DNA of 14,168 nucleotides from DATKEG01 sp035544515 (GCA_035544515.1 DATKEG010000177.1:1-14168), one strand, 5' to 3'. Shown: positions 7,232 through 14,168, numbered from the stretch's first letter. Numbers and translations: made by a program. The notes: generated by a model not told the origin, from the sequence alone.

Positions 7232-8638
7232 TCAGTCCGGCGGCGGGGAGCCGACCTCGACCATGCGCCGGGCCTCCGCCCGCGCTTCCTCGGCCGTGCC
7301 CACCTCACCGTCGAGCTGGCGCTCGTAGACCGCGCGCACGATGCGCCCCACCTCCGGTCCCGGCGGCACCCCCAGGGCCACCACGTCCCGGCCCCGCAGG
7401 AGCGGCGCGGGCGGCTTGCAGACGACGTCGAGCCGGCGCACCCGGTCCAGGAACCATTCCATGGCCACCGGGGGAAAGTCCCCGGTGCGTCCCAGGCAGT
7501 CGGCCCGCGCCACCTTGTAGAGGAGGAGCGGCTCGCACCGGCCGGCCAGGCGCCGGATGGCGCCGTCGCCGACCCTCTCGCGGTCGTCGTAGAGCTGGCC
7601 GGGCTTGAGGTGGTTGCCCACGAGCGCGAGCACCTGCGCGCGCACGTCGTAACCGAGCAGCGAGTGCACGTTCCACCGGTCCAGGAGCGACCCGGTGGGG
7701 GCGAGCCCGGCCTCCTCGTGCCCGGGCGAGCGGATCCGGCCGCGCTCGAAGCGCGTGGTGTAGGGCTTGCCCAGGTCGTGGCAGAGCGTGCCCAGCATGA
7801 CCGCCAGCGCGCGCGGCCGGTCCAGGTCGCCCAGGAGCGCCGCCGCCTGGTCGACGGCGAGGAGCGTGTGCGTCCACACGTCGCCCTCGGGATGCCAGGC
7901 CGGATCCTGGGGCGTCGCGGCCAGTCCCACGAGCTCCGGAGCGACGCGCGGCAGCATGCCCCAATCGGAGACCAGGCGAAGGCCGAGCGAGGGGCGGCGC
8001 GCCTGGAGCAGCAGCTTCTCGATCTCTCCGAAGATGCGTTCCGCGGGCAGCTCCGCCAGGGGCATGGAGGCGCACAGCGCGGCCGTCCCGGGATCGACGG
8101 CGAGCTCGAACCGCGCGGCCATCTGCACCGCGCGCAGCGCGCGCAGCGGGTCCTCTCCGAACGTGCGCGCGTCCACCGCGCGCAGGCGGCGCGCGGAGAG
8201 GTCCCGCCGCCCTCCCTGGGGGTCCACCACCGCGCCGGCGACCGGATCGTAGAAGAGCGCGTTGATGGTGAAGTCGCGGCGCCGGGAGGCCTCCGCGAGC
8301 GAGAGCGCCGGGTCGCCGACCACGGCGATGCCGCGGTGGCCCGGAGCCACCTTCGAGTCGCGCCGCGGCAGCGAGACGTCCACCGTTCCGTCGAGCCCCG
8401 GAACCCCCGAGAGCTTGAAGACCGTGAACGCCTCGCCCACGACGTTGAGCCTTCCCAGCCGCGCCAGCACGCGGCGCAGATCTTCGGCGGCCAGCGCGAA
8501 CACCTCGAGGTCGTATTCGCGCACGGGAAGCCCGAGCAGGGCATCGCGCACCGCGCCGCCGACGACGTAGGGGCGGCCGCCCTCTGCGCGAAGCGCCTCC
8601 ACCACGCGGCGCAGGGCAGGCGGGACCGGAACGGTCAC
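7232..8638 (-). CDS. cca: CCA tRNA nucleotidyltransferase / HD-domain class II nucleotidyltransferase
   Basis: 468-residue class II nucleotidyltransferase that most likely adds or repairs the 3' CCA of tRNA. The head domain has GGAVRD (27-32), the metal pair in EYDLEV (Asp43, Glu45), RRRDFTINAL (119-128) and DPQGGRRDL (139-147). The tRNA-recognition part includes EDPLRALRAVQMAARF (162-177). An HD phosphohydrolase domain follows, with VWTHTLLAVD (254-263) and CHDLGKP (286-292). It could alternatively be a poly(A) polymerase of the same family, but the D-x-E metal pair, the C-terminal HD domain and overall layout favour Cca. The GTG at 8638-8636 is chosen: homologous sequence begins at once after it, and TACGAT lies five bases upstream. 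The frame stays open upstream, but that region is stem-loop rich and looks non-coding. The gene is convergent with the c-di-GMP gene. Confidence 0.9.
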   Translation of the reverse strand: MTVPVPPALRRVVEALRAEGGRPYVVGGAVRDALLGLPVREYDLEVFALAAEDLRRVLARLGRLNVVGEAFTVFKLSGVPGLDGTVDVSLPRRDSKVAPGHRGIAVVGDPALSLAEASRRRDFTINALFYDPVAGAVVDPQGGRRDLSARRLRAVDARTFGEDPLRALRAVQMAARFELAVDPGTAALCASMPLAELPAERIFGEIEKLLLQARRPSLGLRLVSDWGMLPRVAPELVGLAATPQDPAWHPEGDVWTHTLLAVDQAAALLGDLDRPRALAVMLGTLCHDLGKPYTTRFERGRIRSPGHEEAGLAPTGSLLDRWNVHSLLGYDVRAQVLALVGNHLKPGQLYDDRERVGDGAIRRLAGRCEPLLLYKVARADCLGRTGDFPPVAMEWFLDRVRRLDVVCKPPAPLLRGRDVVALGVPPGPEVGRIVRAVYERQLDGEVGTAEEARAEARRMVEVGSPPPD

Positions 8639-8643
8639 GCCCG

Positions 8644-8649
8644 ATCGTA
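8644..8649 (-). promoter_or_regulatory. Putative -10 box giving a leaderless cca mRNA
   Basis: Minus-strand TACGAT lies five bases before GTG 8638, with no ribosome binding site between. It matches the TANNNT-start arrangement of two other genes here. No clear -35 is seen. Confidence 0.4.
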
Positions 8650-8677
8650 GCACGCGCGCGAAAGCGGCCTTCCCGCT

Positions 8678-8794
8678 GGCACGCTTCGTGCTGACCCACG
8701 AATCGGTGGGCGACGACAAGCGTCGTCGACGCATCGCGCGGGATGAGTCCCGTGCCCATCCGTGAGACCCGTCACGTCCGGCGGCGCGGGCCGC
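8678..8794. other. Run of six adjacent stem-loops in the cca/PKD-like intergenic region
   Basis: Almost contiguous perfect or near-perfect hairpins. Stem pairs are 8679-8683/8687-8691, 8695-8699/8706-8710, 8711-8717/8722-8728 (seven pairs, AAGC loop), 8736-8743/8748-8755 (eight pairs with one G-U, TGAG loop), 8761-8765/8772-8776 and 8781-8785/8790-8794. In an alternative fold GGCACG (8678-8683) pairs with CGTGCC (8751-8756) and closes a multibranched domain over the middle hairpins. It could be the leader of the PKD-like gene at 8824, an independent RNA, or protein-binding DNA. High GC content raises the chance rate of short stems, so function is not proven. Confidence 0.35.
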
Positions 8795-8823
8795 GCGTTC
8801 TACATCCACGAGGAGCAAGCAGC

Positions 8824-9258
8824 ATGCGCACTCGTCTTGCCGTACACGTCCTGGCCCTCCTTTTCCTCTCATCCTTCACGGTCGCGCCGTCCGGCGCGGG
8901 CGATCAGGAACGGACGCGCAAGCCGCGTCTCGAGCTGCGCGCGTCGCCGCGCATGGCGTTCTCGCCCGTGATGGTGCTGGCCACGGCCGAGCTGCGTGGG
9001 GAGGGCGGCGAGGAGTTCTACTGTCCCGCGCTGGAATGGGACTGGGACGACGGGGCCAAGAGCGGCCAGGAGTCGGACTGCCCGCCGTTCGAGCCGGGGA
9101 TGGAGTTGGAGCGGCGCTTCACCGCCGAGCACGCGTACCGCCGTGCCGGCGTGTATCAGGTCACGGTGAGACTGAAGCGGGCATCCCGCGCGCTGGCCGT
9201 CGCCTCCACGACCATCCACGTGCGGAGCGGGCTGGGTGACCCCGGCGAGCCCGACTAG
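8824..9258 (+). CDS. Secreted PKD-like domain protein, copy 1
   Basis: 144-residue predicted exported protein. Residues 1-25 are a signal peptide (MRTR, hydrophobic LALLFLSSF, cleavage near SGA). The rest is one immunoglobulin-like domain resembling PKD: KPRLELRASPRMAFSP, then a [DE]-x-[FY]-YCP..EW.WDDG core, ESDCPPFE, and the closing HAYRRAGVYQVTVRL strand. Two cysteines (in FYCP and SDCPP) are conserved in the paralogue at 10090 and probably form a disulphide. ATG 8824 is preferred over an earlier frame-open start because AGGAG lies eight bases upstream and the signal peptide begins there. PKD-type domains usually serve in binding or as spacers in surface proteins; a free single-domain form has no known activity. 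It lies next to a Fic-fold gene in the opposite direction. Confidence 0.8.
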   Translation: MRTRLAVHVLALLFLSSFTVAPSGAGDQERTRKPRLELRASPRMAFSPVMVLATAELRGEGGEEFYCPALEWDWDDGAKSGQESDCPPFEPGMELERRFTAEHAYRRAGVYQVTVRLKRASRALAVASTTIHVRSGLGDPGEPD

Positions 9259-9314
9259 CTCCCGGTAGAACGTTCAATCGACAATCGACGCCCGGCCTCG
9301 CGGCGGGCCGCTAG

Positions 9315-10028
9315 CTAGGGGCCCGGTCGCTCCAGAATCTGGATCATGACGTCCAGGCCGCGCTCCGAAGCCTCCTCGAGCAGCGCGGTCAAGGGCTCGG
9401 TGTGGAGCTGGAACGCGGCCTGCAGCGCCTGCCGCAGCCGCGGCTCGTCGTCGCCGACGAGGACGGGCGGGCGCGCGCCGGCGCGGACCATCAGGTGGGA
9501 GGCGGCGAGCCGCGCCACGCGCCCGTTGCCGTCTTCGAACGGCCGGATCTCGACGACGCGAGCGAGGACGAGGGCCCCTTGCTGCGCCGGCGACAGCTCG
9601 CGGCTGCTCTCGACCTGCAGCCAGTGCTGGAGGATCTCCAGCCGCCCCGTCACGAACGCCGCGGGAGCGGCGGGCAGCGGGCCGGCCCCCGCGCGGTCTT
9701 CCGCGCGGAAGCGGCCGTCGCCGCCGAGTGCGGTCGCGTGCCAGGCGCGCAGGGCCCGCACGTCGAACGGCGCCTCCGGCTCCACCGCGCCGAGCGCCGC
9801 CACGAGGCCGCGCACCGTCGCGGGCGCCCCTTCCCCGCGCCGGGCCGCGCGCACGTCCCCGACCTCGCACCGCACGCCGGCCAGGGCGAGGCTGCCCACG
9901 ACCTGCGCCTCCTCGACCGCGTCGCGGAGGAGCGGATCGCGCTCCCCGCGGTTCCCGCGCAGCGCGAGCAGGCGCCTCTCCTTGAGGGCGCGGCTCGGCG
10001 TCAGGCGCAGGAGTCGGGTGTGCTCCAC
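9315..10028 (-). CDS. Fic-fold protein with altered catalytic and inhibitory motifs
   Basis: 237-residue Fic/DOC-like protein. Active Fic enzymes transfer AMP or similar groups with a motif HPF-x-[DE]-GN-[GK]-R, whose His acts as base. Here the motif at 162-170 reads RPFEDGNGR: the His is Arg (codon CGG) while all phosphate- and Mg-binding residues stay. The flap and upstream helix are recognisable (RALRAWHATALGGDGRFR at 91-108; FVTGRLEILQHWL at 125-137). The N-terminal helix that in many Fic proteins carries the inhibitory [ST]xxxE[GN] reads SLALAG (46-51), with Ala in place of Glu. It is therefore probably not a normal AMPylator; it may bind nucleotide, use other chemistry, or be decaying. 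The frame itself is intact. GTG 10028 is chosen because TAGAAT lies six bases upstream. No antitoxin gene is adjacent. Confidence 0.85.
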   Translation of the reverse strand: MEHTRLLRLTPSRALKERRLLALRGNRGERDPLLRDAVEEAQVVGSLALAGVRCEVGDVRAARRGEGAPATVRGLVAALGAVEPEAPFDVRALRAWHATALGGDGRFRAEDRAGAGPLPAAPAAFVTGRLEILQHWLQVESSRELSPAQQGALVLARVVEIRPFEDGNGRVARLAASHLMVRAGARPPVLVGDDEPRLRQALQAAFQLHTEPLTALLEEASERGLDVMIQILERPGP

Positions 10029-10034
10029 CTCACG

Positions 10035-10040
10035 ATTCTA
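10035..10040 (-). promoter_or_regulatory. Putative -10 box giving a leaderless Fic-fold mRNA
   Basis: Minus-strand TAGAAT lies six bases before GTG 10028. A weak TTGTAG at 10065-10060 lies 19 bases further upstream. It is back to back with the TACAAT box of the next gene, so the two divergent promoters overlap. Confidence 0.45.
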
Positions 10041-10060
10041 GGCGCGGGGCGGACCTCGTC

Positions 10061-10066
10061 TACAAT
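10061..10066 (+). promoter_or_regulatory. Putative -10 box of PKD-like copy 2
   Basis: TACAAT lies 23 bases before ATG 10090, placing the start near 10073 and leaving a short leader containing GGGGG. It shares the 61-base divergent spacer with the Fic-fold promoter, so the two could be co-regulated. No good -35 was found. Confidence 0.4.
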
Positions 10067-10089
10067 GGACTCTGGGGGTTGTAACGAAC

Positions 10090-10530
10090 ATGCGCTTGCT
10101 GGCACGGTACGCACCGGGCGTGGGCGCGGCGCTGGCCGTGGCCGCGAGCCTGGCCCTGGCCGCCGAGGCGAAGCCGAAGAAGCCGCGGCTCGAGCTGAGG
10201 GCCACGCCGCGGATGGCCTTTTCTCCCGTCAACGTGTTCTTCACGGCCGAGCTCACGGGCGGCGACGACGTCGAGGAGTATTACTGCCCGGAGCTGGAGT
10301 GGGAGTGGGACGACGGCGGCAAGAGCACGCAGGAATCCGACTGCGCGCCGTTCGAGGCCGGCAAGACCAAGATCGAGCGCCGCTTCACCAACGACCACGA
10401 GTACCGCCGGGCCGGCGTGTACAACGTGAAGGTGACGATGCGCCGTGCCGACCGCAGCCTGGCCGCGTCCAACGTCCGCGTCACCGTGCGGCCGGGGTTG
10501 GGCGACCGCACGCTGGAGCCGAACTTCTAG
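10090..10530 (+). CDS. Secreted PKD-like domain protein, copy 2
   Basis: 146-residue paralogue of the protein at 8824. A signal peptide (MRLLAR, then GVGAALAVAASLALAAEA) is followed by KPRLELRATPRMAFSP, EYYCPELEWEWDDGGKS, ESDCAPFE and HEYRRAGVYNVKVTM, the closing strand of a PKD-like fold. By eye the mature domains are roughly 60% identical, including both cysteines and a final GLGD. The two signal peptides are unlike each other, so the copies are not very recent. The protein is small, exported, has no membrane anchor and no catalytic motif. It is divergent from the Fic-fold gene with only 61 bases between, and the two PKD-like copies enclose that gene. Function is unknown; a binding or structural role is inferred from the fold. 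Confidence 0.82.
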   Translation: MRLLARYAPGVGAALAVAASLALAAEAKPKKPRLELRATPRMAFSPVNVFFTAELTGGDDVEEYYCPELEWEWDDGGKSTQESDCAPFEAGKTKIERRFTNDHEYRRAGVYNVKVTMRRADRSLAASNVRVTVRPGLGDRTLEPNF

Positions 10531-10531
10531 G

Positions 10532-10678
10532 CAACAGCAGGAACGCGCTGAGCACGGCGGCGTAGAGCGCGAAGGCCAGGATCTCTTAGCCCAGGATGTC
10601 GTGGAACTCCAGCCGGGCCACGCCAAGGAGCGCAGCGCCCACTTTCCTCCGCCGGCCCGGTTGAGCCAGCGGCGTCAT
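10532..10678 (-). pseudogene. Possible remnant of a membrane-protein gene
   Basis: On the minus strand, ATG 10678 opens a 30-codon frame ending ARLEFHDILG then TAA (10588-10586). The same frame then continues with EILAFALYAAVLSAFLLL, a typical membrane-helix sequence, up to the end of the PKD-like gene. One substitution in the TAA would join the two halves, which looks like a decayed and truncated gene. It carries no motif I recognise and could be chance. The rest of the 220-base gap up to 10750 holds nothing I can name. Confidence 0.22.
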
Positions 10679-10750
10679 GGCCGCGAAGGTTACCTGATTC
10701 GGCCGCGGGGGAGGTTGACCGCGGCCGGCCGGCGTAGTTGGATACCGGGC

Positions 10751-12675
10751 ATGACCCGCGGCGGCCTCCGCCCGCTGGCGACGCTTCCGGCCATCGCCCT
10801 GGCCCTTTCGCCGGCGGCGCTCGTGGACCGGACGTCCGCGGACGACCGGCGCGCGGGCGAGTGGCGATCGTACGGCCGGGATCCGGGCGGTACCGGTTCG
10901 CGCCGCTGGCGGACATCCACACCGGCAACGTGGCGCGGCTGCGCCGGGCCTGGACGTACCACACCCGCGACGTGCACGACGACCCGCGGCCGTCCGTGCG
11001 GCCGGCGGCCTTCGAAGCGACCCCCCTGGCGGTGGACGGCCGGCTGTACCTGTCGACGCCCTCGGGTCGCGTGATCGCGCTCGACGGCGACACGGGGCGC
11101 GAGCTCTGGCGGTTCGAGCCGGCGCCGCGCGTCCCGGGCACGCCGCTGCGCCGCGCGGCCCACCGCGGCGTCTCGTATTGGGAAGGCCCCGGCCCGCGAG
11201 GCCGCGATCGGCGAATCCTGTACGGAACGCCCGATGGGCGTCTGCTCGCGCTCGACGCGGATACGGGTCGCCTCGCCGGCGGCTTCGGACGGGGCGGCAT
11301 GGTCGACCTGCGCGAGGGCGTCGCCGACGGCTGGCCGAAGGCCGATCTGGGCGTCTCCTCGCCGCCCGCGATCTACCGCGACCTGGTGATCACGGGCACG
11401 CTGGTCCAGGAGTTCCCCGCCAGGGGTCCCGCGGGTGACGTCCGCGCCTACGACGCGCGCACGGGCGCGCTGGTCTGGCGCTTCCACACCGTTCCGCGCC
11501 CCGGAGAGCCGGGGCACGAGACGTGGGAGGGCGAGAGCTGGAAGGAGCGGTCGGGCGCGAACGTCTGGTCGGTGATGAGCGTCGACGTCGAGCGCGGCCT
11601 GGCCTTCCTCCCCGTGGGCTCGGCCACGTACGACTTCTACGGCGGCGATCGCCCGGGGGACAACCTCTTCGCGAACTCGCTCGTGGCCCTCGACGCGGCC
11701 ACGGGGCGCCTGCGCTGGCACTTCCAGACCGTCCACCACGACCTGTGGGACTTCGACCTGCCCGCCCAACCGGCCCTGGTCACGGTGCGCCGCGACGGCC
11801 GCGAGGTGCCGGCGGTGGCGCAGGTGACCAAGTCGGGCTTCGTCTTCGTGTTCGACCGCGTGACCGGCCGGCCGCTGTTCGAGGTGCAGGAACGCCCCGT
11901 GCCCGGGAGCCGCGTGCCCGGCGAAGCCACCTCACCCACGCAGCCCGTGCCCGCGCGGCCGCCGCCGCTCGTCCGGCACGGGATCACGCGCGCGCAGCTC
12001 ACCACCGTCACGCCCGAATCGCACCGCTATTGCGCGGGGATCTTCGACACGGTCCGCAACGGCGGGCTCTTCACCCCGCCCGACCGCGAGCTGACGCTGA
12101 CGTTCCCGGGCACCCTCGGCGGGGCCACCTGGTCGGGCTCCACCTTCGACCCCACGACGCGGCGGCTCTACGTCAACGTCAACGAGGTCGGCGCCCTGGG
12201 CCGCATGGACGAGGCGCCGTCCGACTCGCCCGTTCCCTACCGCCGCGCGAGCCCGTGGGGAGAATACGCGCGCTTCTGGGACGAGAACGGCTGGCCGTGC
12301 CAGGAGCCACCCTGGGGCACGCTCCACGCCGTCGATCTCGACGCGGGCGCTCTCGCCTGGAGCGTCCCGCTCGGCGTGGTGGACGCCCTCGTCGAGCGCG
12401 GTCTCCCGCCGACCGGCGCCCTGAACCTCGGCGGCGCCATCGCCACCGCGGGAGGCCTCGTCTTCGTCGCCGGCACCAACGACAGCCGCTTCCGCGCCTT
12501 CGACGCACGTACGGGCCGGGAGCTGTGGACGGCCCGCCTGGAGGCGAGCGGCCACGCCACGCCGATGACCTATCGCGGGCGGAGCGGCCGGCAGCACGTG
12601 GTGGTCGCGGCCGGCGGCGGCGGCTACTTCAGCGGGACCGCATCGGACGTGGTGGCGGCGTACGTGCTGCCGTGA
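10751..12675 (+). CDS. Soluble PQQ-dependent (glucose-type) dehydrogenase, apparently frameshifted
   Basis: Quinoprotein beta-propeller resembling the periplasmic part of membrane glucose dehydrogenase, oxidising a sugar or alcohol with PQQ. The family N-terminus is split. From ATG 10751 frame 2 gives a signal-like leader (LATLPAIALALSPAAL) and EWRSYGRDPGGT. The continuation RFAPLADIHTGNVARL lies one frame away from base 10894. One missing C in ACCGG (expected ACCCGG) explains it; the restored protein is 641 residues. The unshifted frame would stop at 11074. Further hallmarks: FEATPLAVDGRLYLSTP, SVMSVDVERG, SATYDFYGGDRPGDN, HHDLWDFDLPAQP (from 11734), QVTKSGFVFVFDR, and PGEATSPTQP. Only two cysteines remain after the leader, so the vicinal disulphide of methanol-type enzymes and a cytochrome c domain are both absent. 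There are no membrane helices. The shift may be a sequencing error or a true mutation. It is convergent with rho. Confidence 0.85.
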
Positions 12676-12754
12676 CCCTCGCCAGCGCGAGCACGGAACG
12701 CTCGGCTGGTGCGGCCAGACGCCTCGTGACCGACGTGATCTGCGGGCGCGGCCC

Positions 12755-14168
12755 TCAGGCCCCGCTCGACATGCTCTCCAGGAATTCCTTGTTGCTCTTG
12801 GTCTTGCCCAGGCGCTCCAGCAGGAGCTCCATCGCTTCCACGGGCGAGAGCGCCGAGAGCACCTTGCGCAGGATCCAGACGCGGTTGAGCTCCTCCTTCG
12901 GAATGAGCAGCTCCTCCTTGCGCGTCCCGCTGCGGAGGATGTCGATCGAGGGGAAGATGCGCTTGTCGGTGAGCTTGCGGTCGAGCACGATCTCGGCGTT
13001 GCCCGTGCCCTTGAACTCCTCGAAGATGACGTCGTCCATCCGCGACCCCGTCTCCACCAGCGCGGAAGCGATGATGGTCAGGGAGCCGCCCTCTTCCACG
13101 TTGCGCGCCGCGCCGAAGAAGCGCTTCGGCCGCTGCAGGGCGTTGGAGTCCACGCCGCCGGAGAGCACCTTGCCGGACGGCGGCACGATGGTGTTGTAGG
13201 CGCGCGCCAGCCGCGTGATGGAGTCGAGCAGGATCACCACGTCCTTCTTGTGCTCCACCAGCCGCTTGGCCTTCTCCAGCACCATTTCCGCGACCTGCAC
13301 GTGGCGGTCCGCCGGCTCGTCGAAGGTGGACGAGATGACCTCGCCGTGCACGGAGCGCTGCATGTCGGTCACCTCCTCGGGCCGCTCGTCGATGAGCAGC
13401 ACGATGAGGATGATCTCGGGGTGGTTGGTGGTGACGGCGTTGGCGATGGCCTGCAGCAGCATCGTCTTGCCGGTGCGGGGCGCGGCCACGATCAGCGCGC
13501 GCTGGCCCTTGCCGAGCGGGCTCATGAGGTCCATCACCCGCGGCGAGACGTTCTCGGGGATCGTCTCCAGCCGGATCCGCTCCTGGGGATAGAGCGGGGT
13601 CAGGTTGTCGAAGAAGATCTTCTCCTTCGCCTTGTCCGGCGGCTCGAAGTTGACCGCGTCCACCTTGATGAGGGCGAAGTAGCGCTCGTCCTCCTTGGGC
13701 GGCCGGATCTGGCCGGAGATGGTGTCGCCCGTGCGCAGGTCGAACTTGCGGATCTGCGAGGGCGAGACGTAGATGTCGTCCGGCCCGGGCAGGTAGCAGT
13801 ACTCCGGCGCGCGGAGAAAGCCGAAGCCGTCGGGCAGGATCTCCAGCACGCCCTCCGAGAAGATCAGCCCTTCCTTCTCGGCCTGGGCGCGCAGGATCTG
13901 GAAGACCAGCTCCTGCTTCTTCATGGTCGCGGCGCCCGGGATCTCGAGCGCCTTGGCCACGGCGGCCAGCTTCGTGATGTTCATCTCCTTGAGGTCGGCG
14001 AGGTCGAGGCGGTTCCGTGCCTGCTCGGCGGACGCCGGCCCGTTGGGTGGACGGCCCGAGCCGTCTCCCGGCCGAAGGGCGCCGTCCCCGCGGCCGACCT
14101 CGGCCGCGGGGTCCCGCGGACGCGCGGTTTCGGTCGCGCGGGGCGGTTCCGCCGGCGCCGGCGCGACA
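12755..14168 (-). CDS. rho: Transcription termination factor Rho (partial, start beyond window)
   Basis: Hexameric RNA helicase that ends transcription. Visible parts: the Rho N-terminal helical domain (LDLADLKEMNITKL, MKKQELVFQILRAQ), the RNA-binding cold-shock-like domain (EILPDGFGFLR, DDIYVSPSQIRKFDLRTGD), Walker A APRTGKTMLLQ, Walker B VVILLDSITRLARAYN, and the C-terminal LLIPKEELNRVWILRK. The ATG at 13984 is not the true start, because the conserved LDLADLKE helix lies before it in frame. The frame stays open for 61 codons to the window edge without ATG, GTG or TTG. That upstream part is Pro/Ala/Gly/Arg-rich and probably disordered, an extension seen in Rho of several high-GC phyla. In total 470 residues are visible. 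The stop is 79 bases from the convergent quinoprotein; no clear intrinsic terminator lies between. Confidence 0.96.
   Translation of the reverse strand, partial: VAPAPAEPPRATETARPRDPAAEVGRGDGALRPGDGSGRPPNGPASAEQARNRLDLADLKEMNITKLAAVAKALEIPGAATMKKQELVFQILRAQAEKEGLIFSEGVLEILPDGFGFLRAPEYCYLPGPDDIYVSPSQIRKFDLRTGDTISGQIRPPKEDERYFALIKVDAVNFEPPDKAKEKIFFDNLTPLYPQERIRLETIPENVSPRVMDLMSPLGKGQRALIVAAPRTGKTMLLQAIANAVTTNHPEIILIVLLIDERPEEVTDMQRSVHGEVISSTFDEPADRHVQVAEMVLEKAKRLVEHKKDVVILLDSITRLARAYNTIVPPSGKVLSGGVDSNALQRPKRFFGAARNVEEGGSLTIIASALVETGSRMDDVIFEEFKGTGNAEIVLDRKLTDKRIFPSIDILRSGTRKEELLIPKEELNRVWILRKVLSALSPVEAMELLLERLGKTKSNKEFLESMSSGA

Noticed and set aside
8678..8756. 79-base cloverleaf-like fold next to cca, read as a tRNA
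   Set aside because: Neither strand has a T-loop sequence, a 7-base anticodon loop or D-loop GG at the right places; only the closing stem and size resemble a tRNA.
8743..8823. Earlier start for PKD-like copy 1
   Set aside because: It would put 27 charged residues before the signal peptide; ATG 8824 has an AGGAG site at the right distance.
8639..8872. N-terminal extension of cca through the intergenic region
   Set aside because: The extra sequence is Arg/Ser-rich, crosses the hairpin run and overlaps the PKD-like gene's signal peptide; the family N-terminus fits GTG 8638.
9276..9289. Tandem AATCGAC repeat between PKD-like copy 1 and the Fic-fold gene
   Set aside because: Only two 7-base units, with no partner element nearby; chance is likely.
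9315..10028. Fic/antitoxin toxin pair
   Set aside because: There is no small antitoxin frame adjacent on the same strand, and the catalytic His is missing.
12676..12754. Bidirectional terminator between the quinoprotein and rho
   Set aside because: There are GC-rich short repeats but no clean stem followed by a T-run on either strand.

Overview
The window is about 14 kb of very GC-rich bacterial chromosome with tightly packed genes on both strands. It has Sec-type signal peptides on several small proteins, a Rho factor with a disordered N-terminal extension, a secreted PQQ dehydrogenase and a c-di-GMP composite enzyme. This fits a free-living, high-GC, Gram-negative-type soil or sediment bacterium (Rokubacteria/Methylomirabilota, Acidobacteriota or Myxococcota-like). 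The taxon is a guess from gene style, not from any marker search. No IS element, phage gene, rRNA, tRNA or CRISPR array was seen, and no gene-free stretch exceeds 300 bases.

Layout: (1) 1-771, minus: secreted EF-hand repeat protein, running off the left edge. (2) 904-4992, plus: a three-gene cluster of a circularly permuted ATP-grasp ligase, a class-I glutamine-amidotransferase-like protein and a PGM1-type ATP-grasp peptide ligase. This is the best candidate for an undescribed biosynthetic system. (3) 5084-7219, plus: a receiver-PAS-GGDEF-EAL protein with a recognisable sigma70-like promoter. (4) 7232-8638, minus: CCA-adding enzyme/HD-domain nucleotidyltransferase, convergent with the previous gene. 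(5) 8678-8794: a run of short stem-loops in the divergent intergenic region. (6) 8824-10530: two paralogous secreted PKD-like proteins (plus) flanking a Fic-fold gene (minus) whose catalytic His and inhibitory Glu are both replaced. (7) 10532-10750: apparent remnant of a membrane-protein frame on the minus strand. (8) 10751-12675, plus: soluble quinoprotein (glucose-dehydrogenase-like), apparently broken by a one-base frameshift near its N-terminus. (9) 12755 to the right edge, minus: transcription terminator Rho, whose true start lies beyond the window.

How genes fit together: the two ligases and the amidotransferase-like protein are adjacent and in one direction, with one base between the first two, so they probably act in one pathway building or trimming an amide-linked (peptide-like) small molecule. 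No precursor peptide, transporter or regulator is visible beside them. The c-di-GMP protein, CCA enzyme and Rho look like independent housekeeping or signalling genes. Several genes carry a TANNNT -10-like hexamer only 5-6 bases before the start codon, which suggests that leaderless transcripts are common in this genome.
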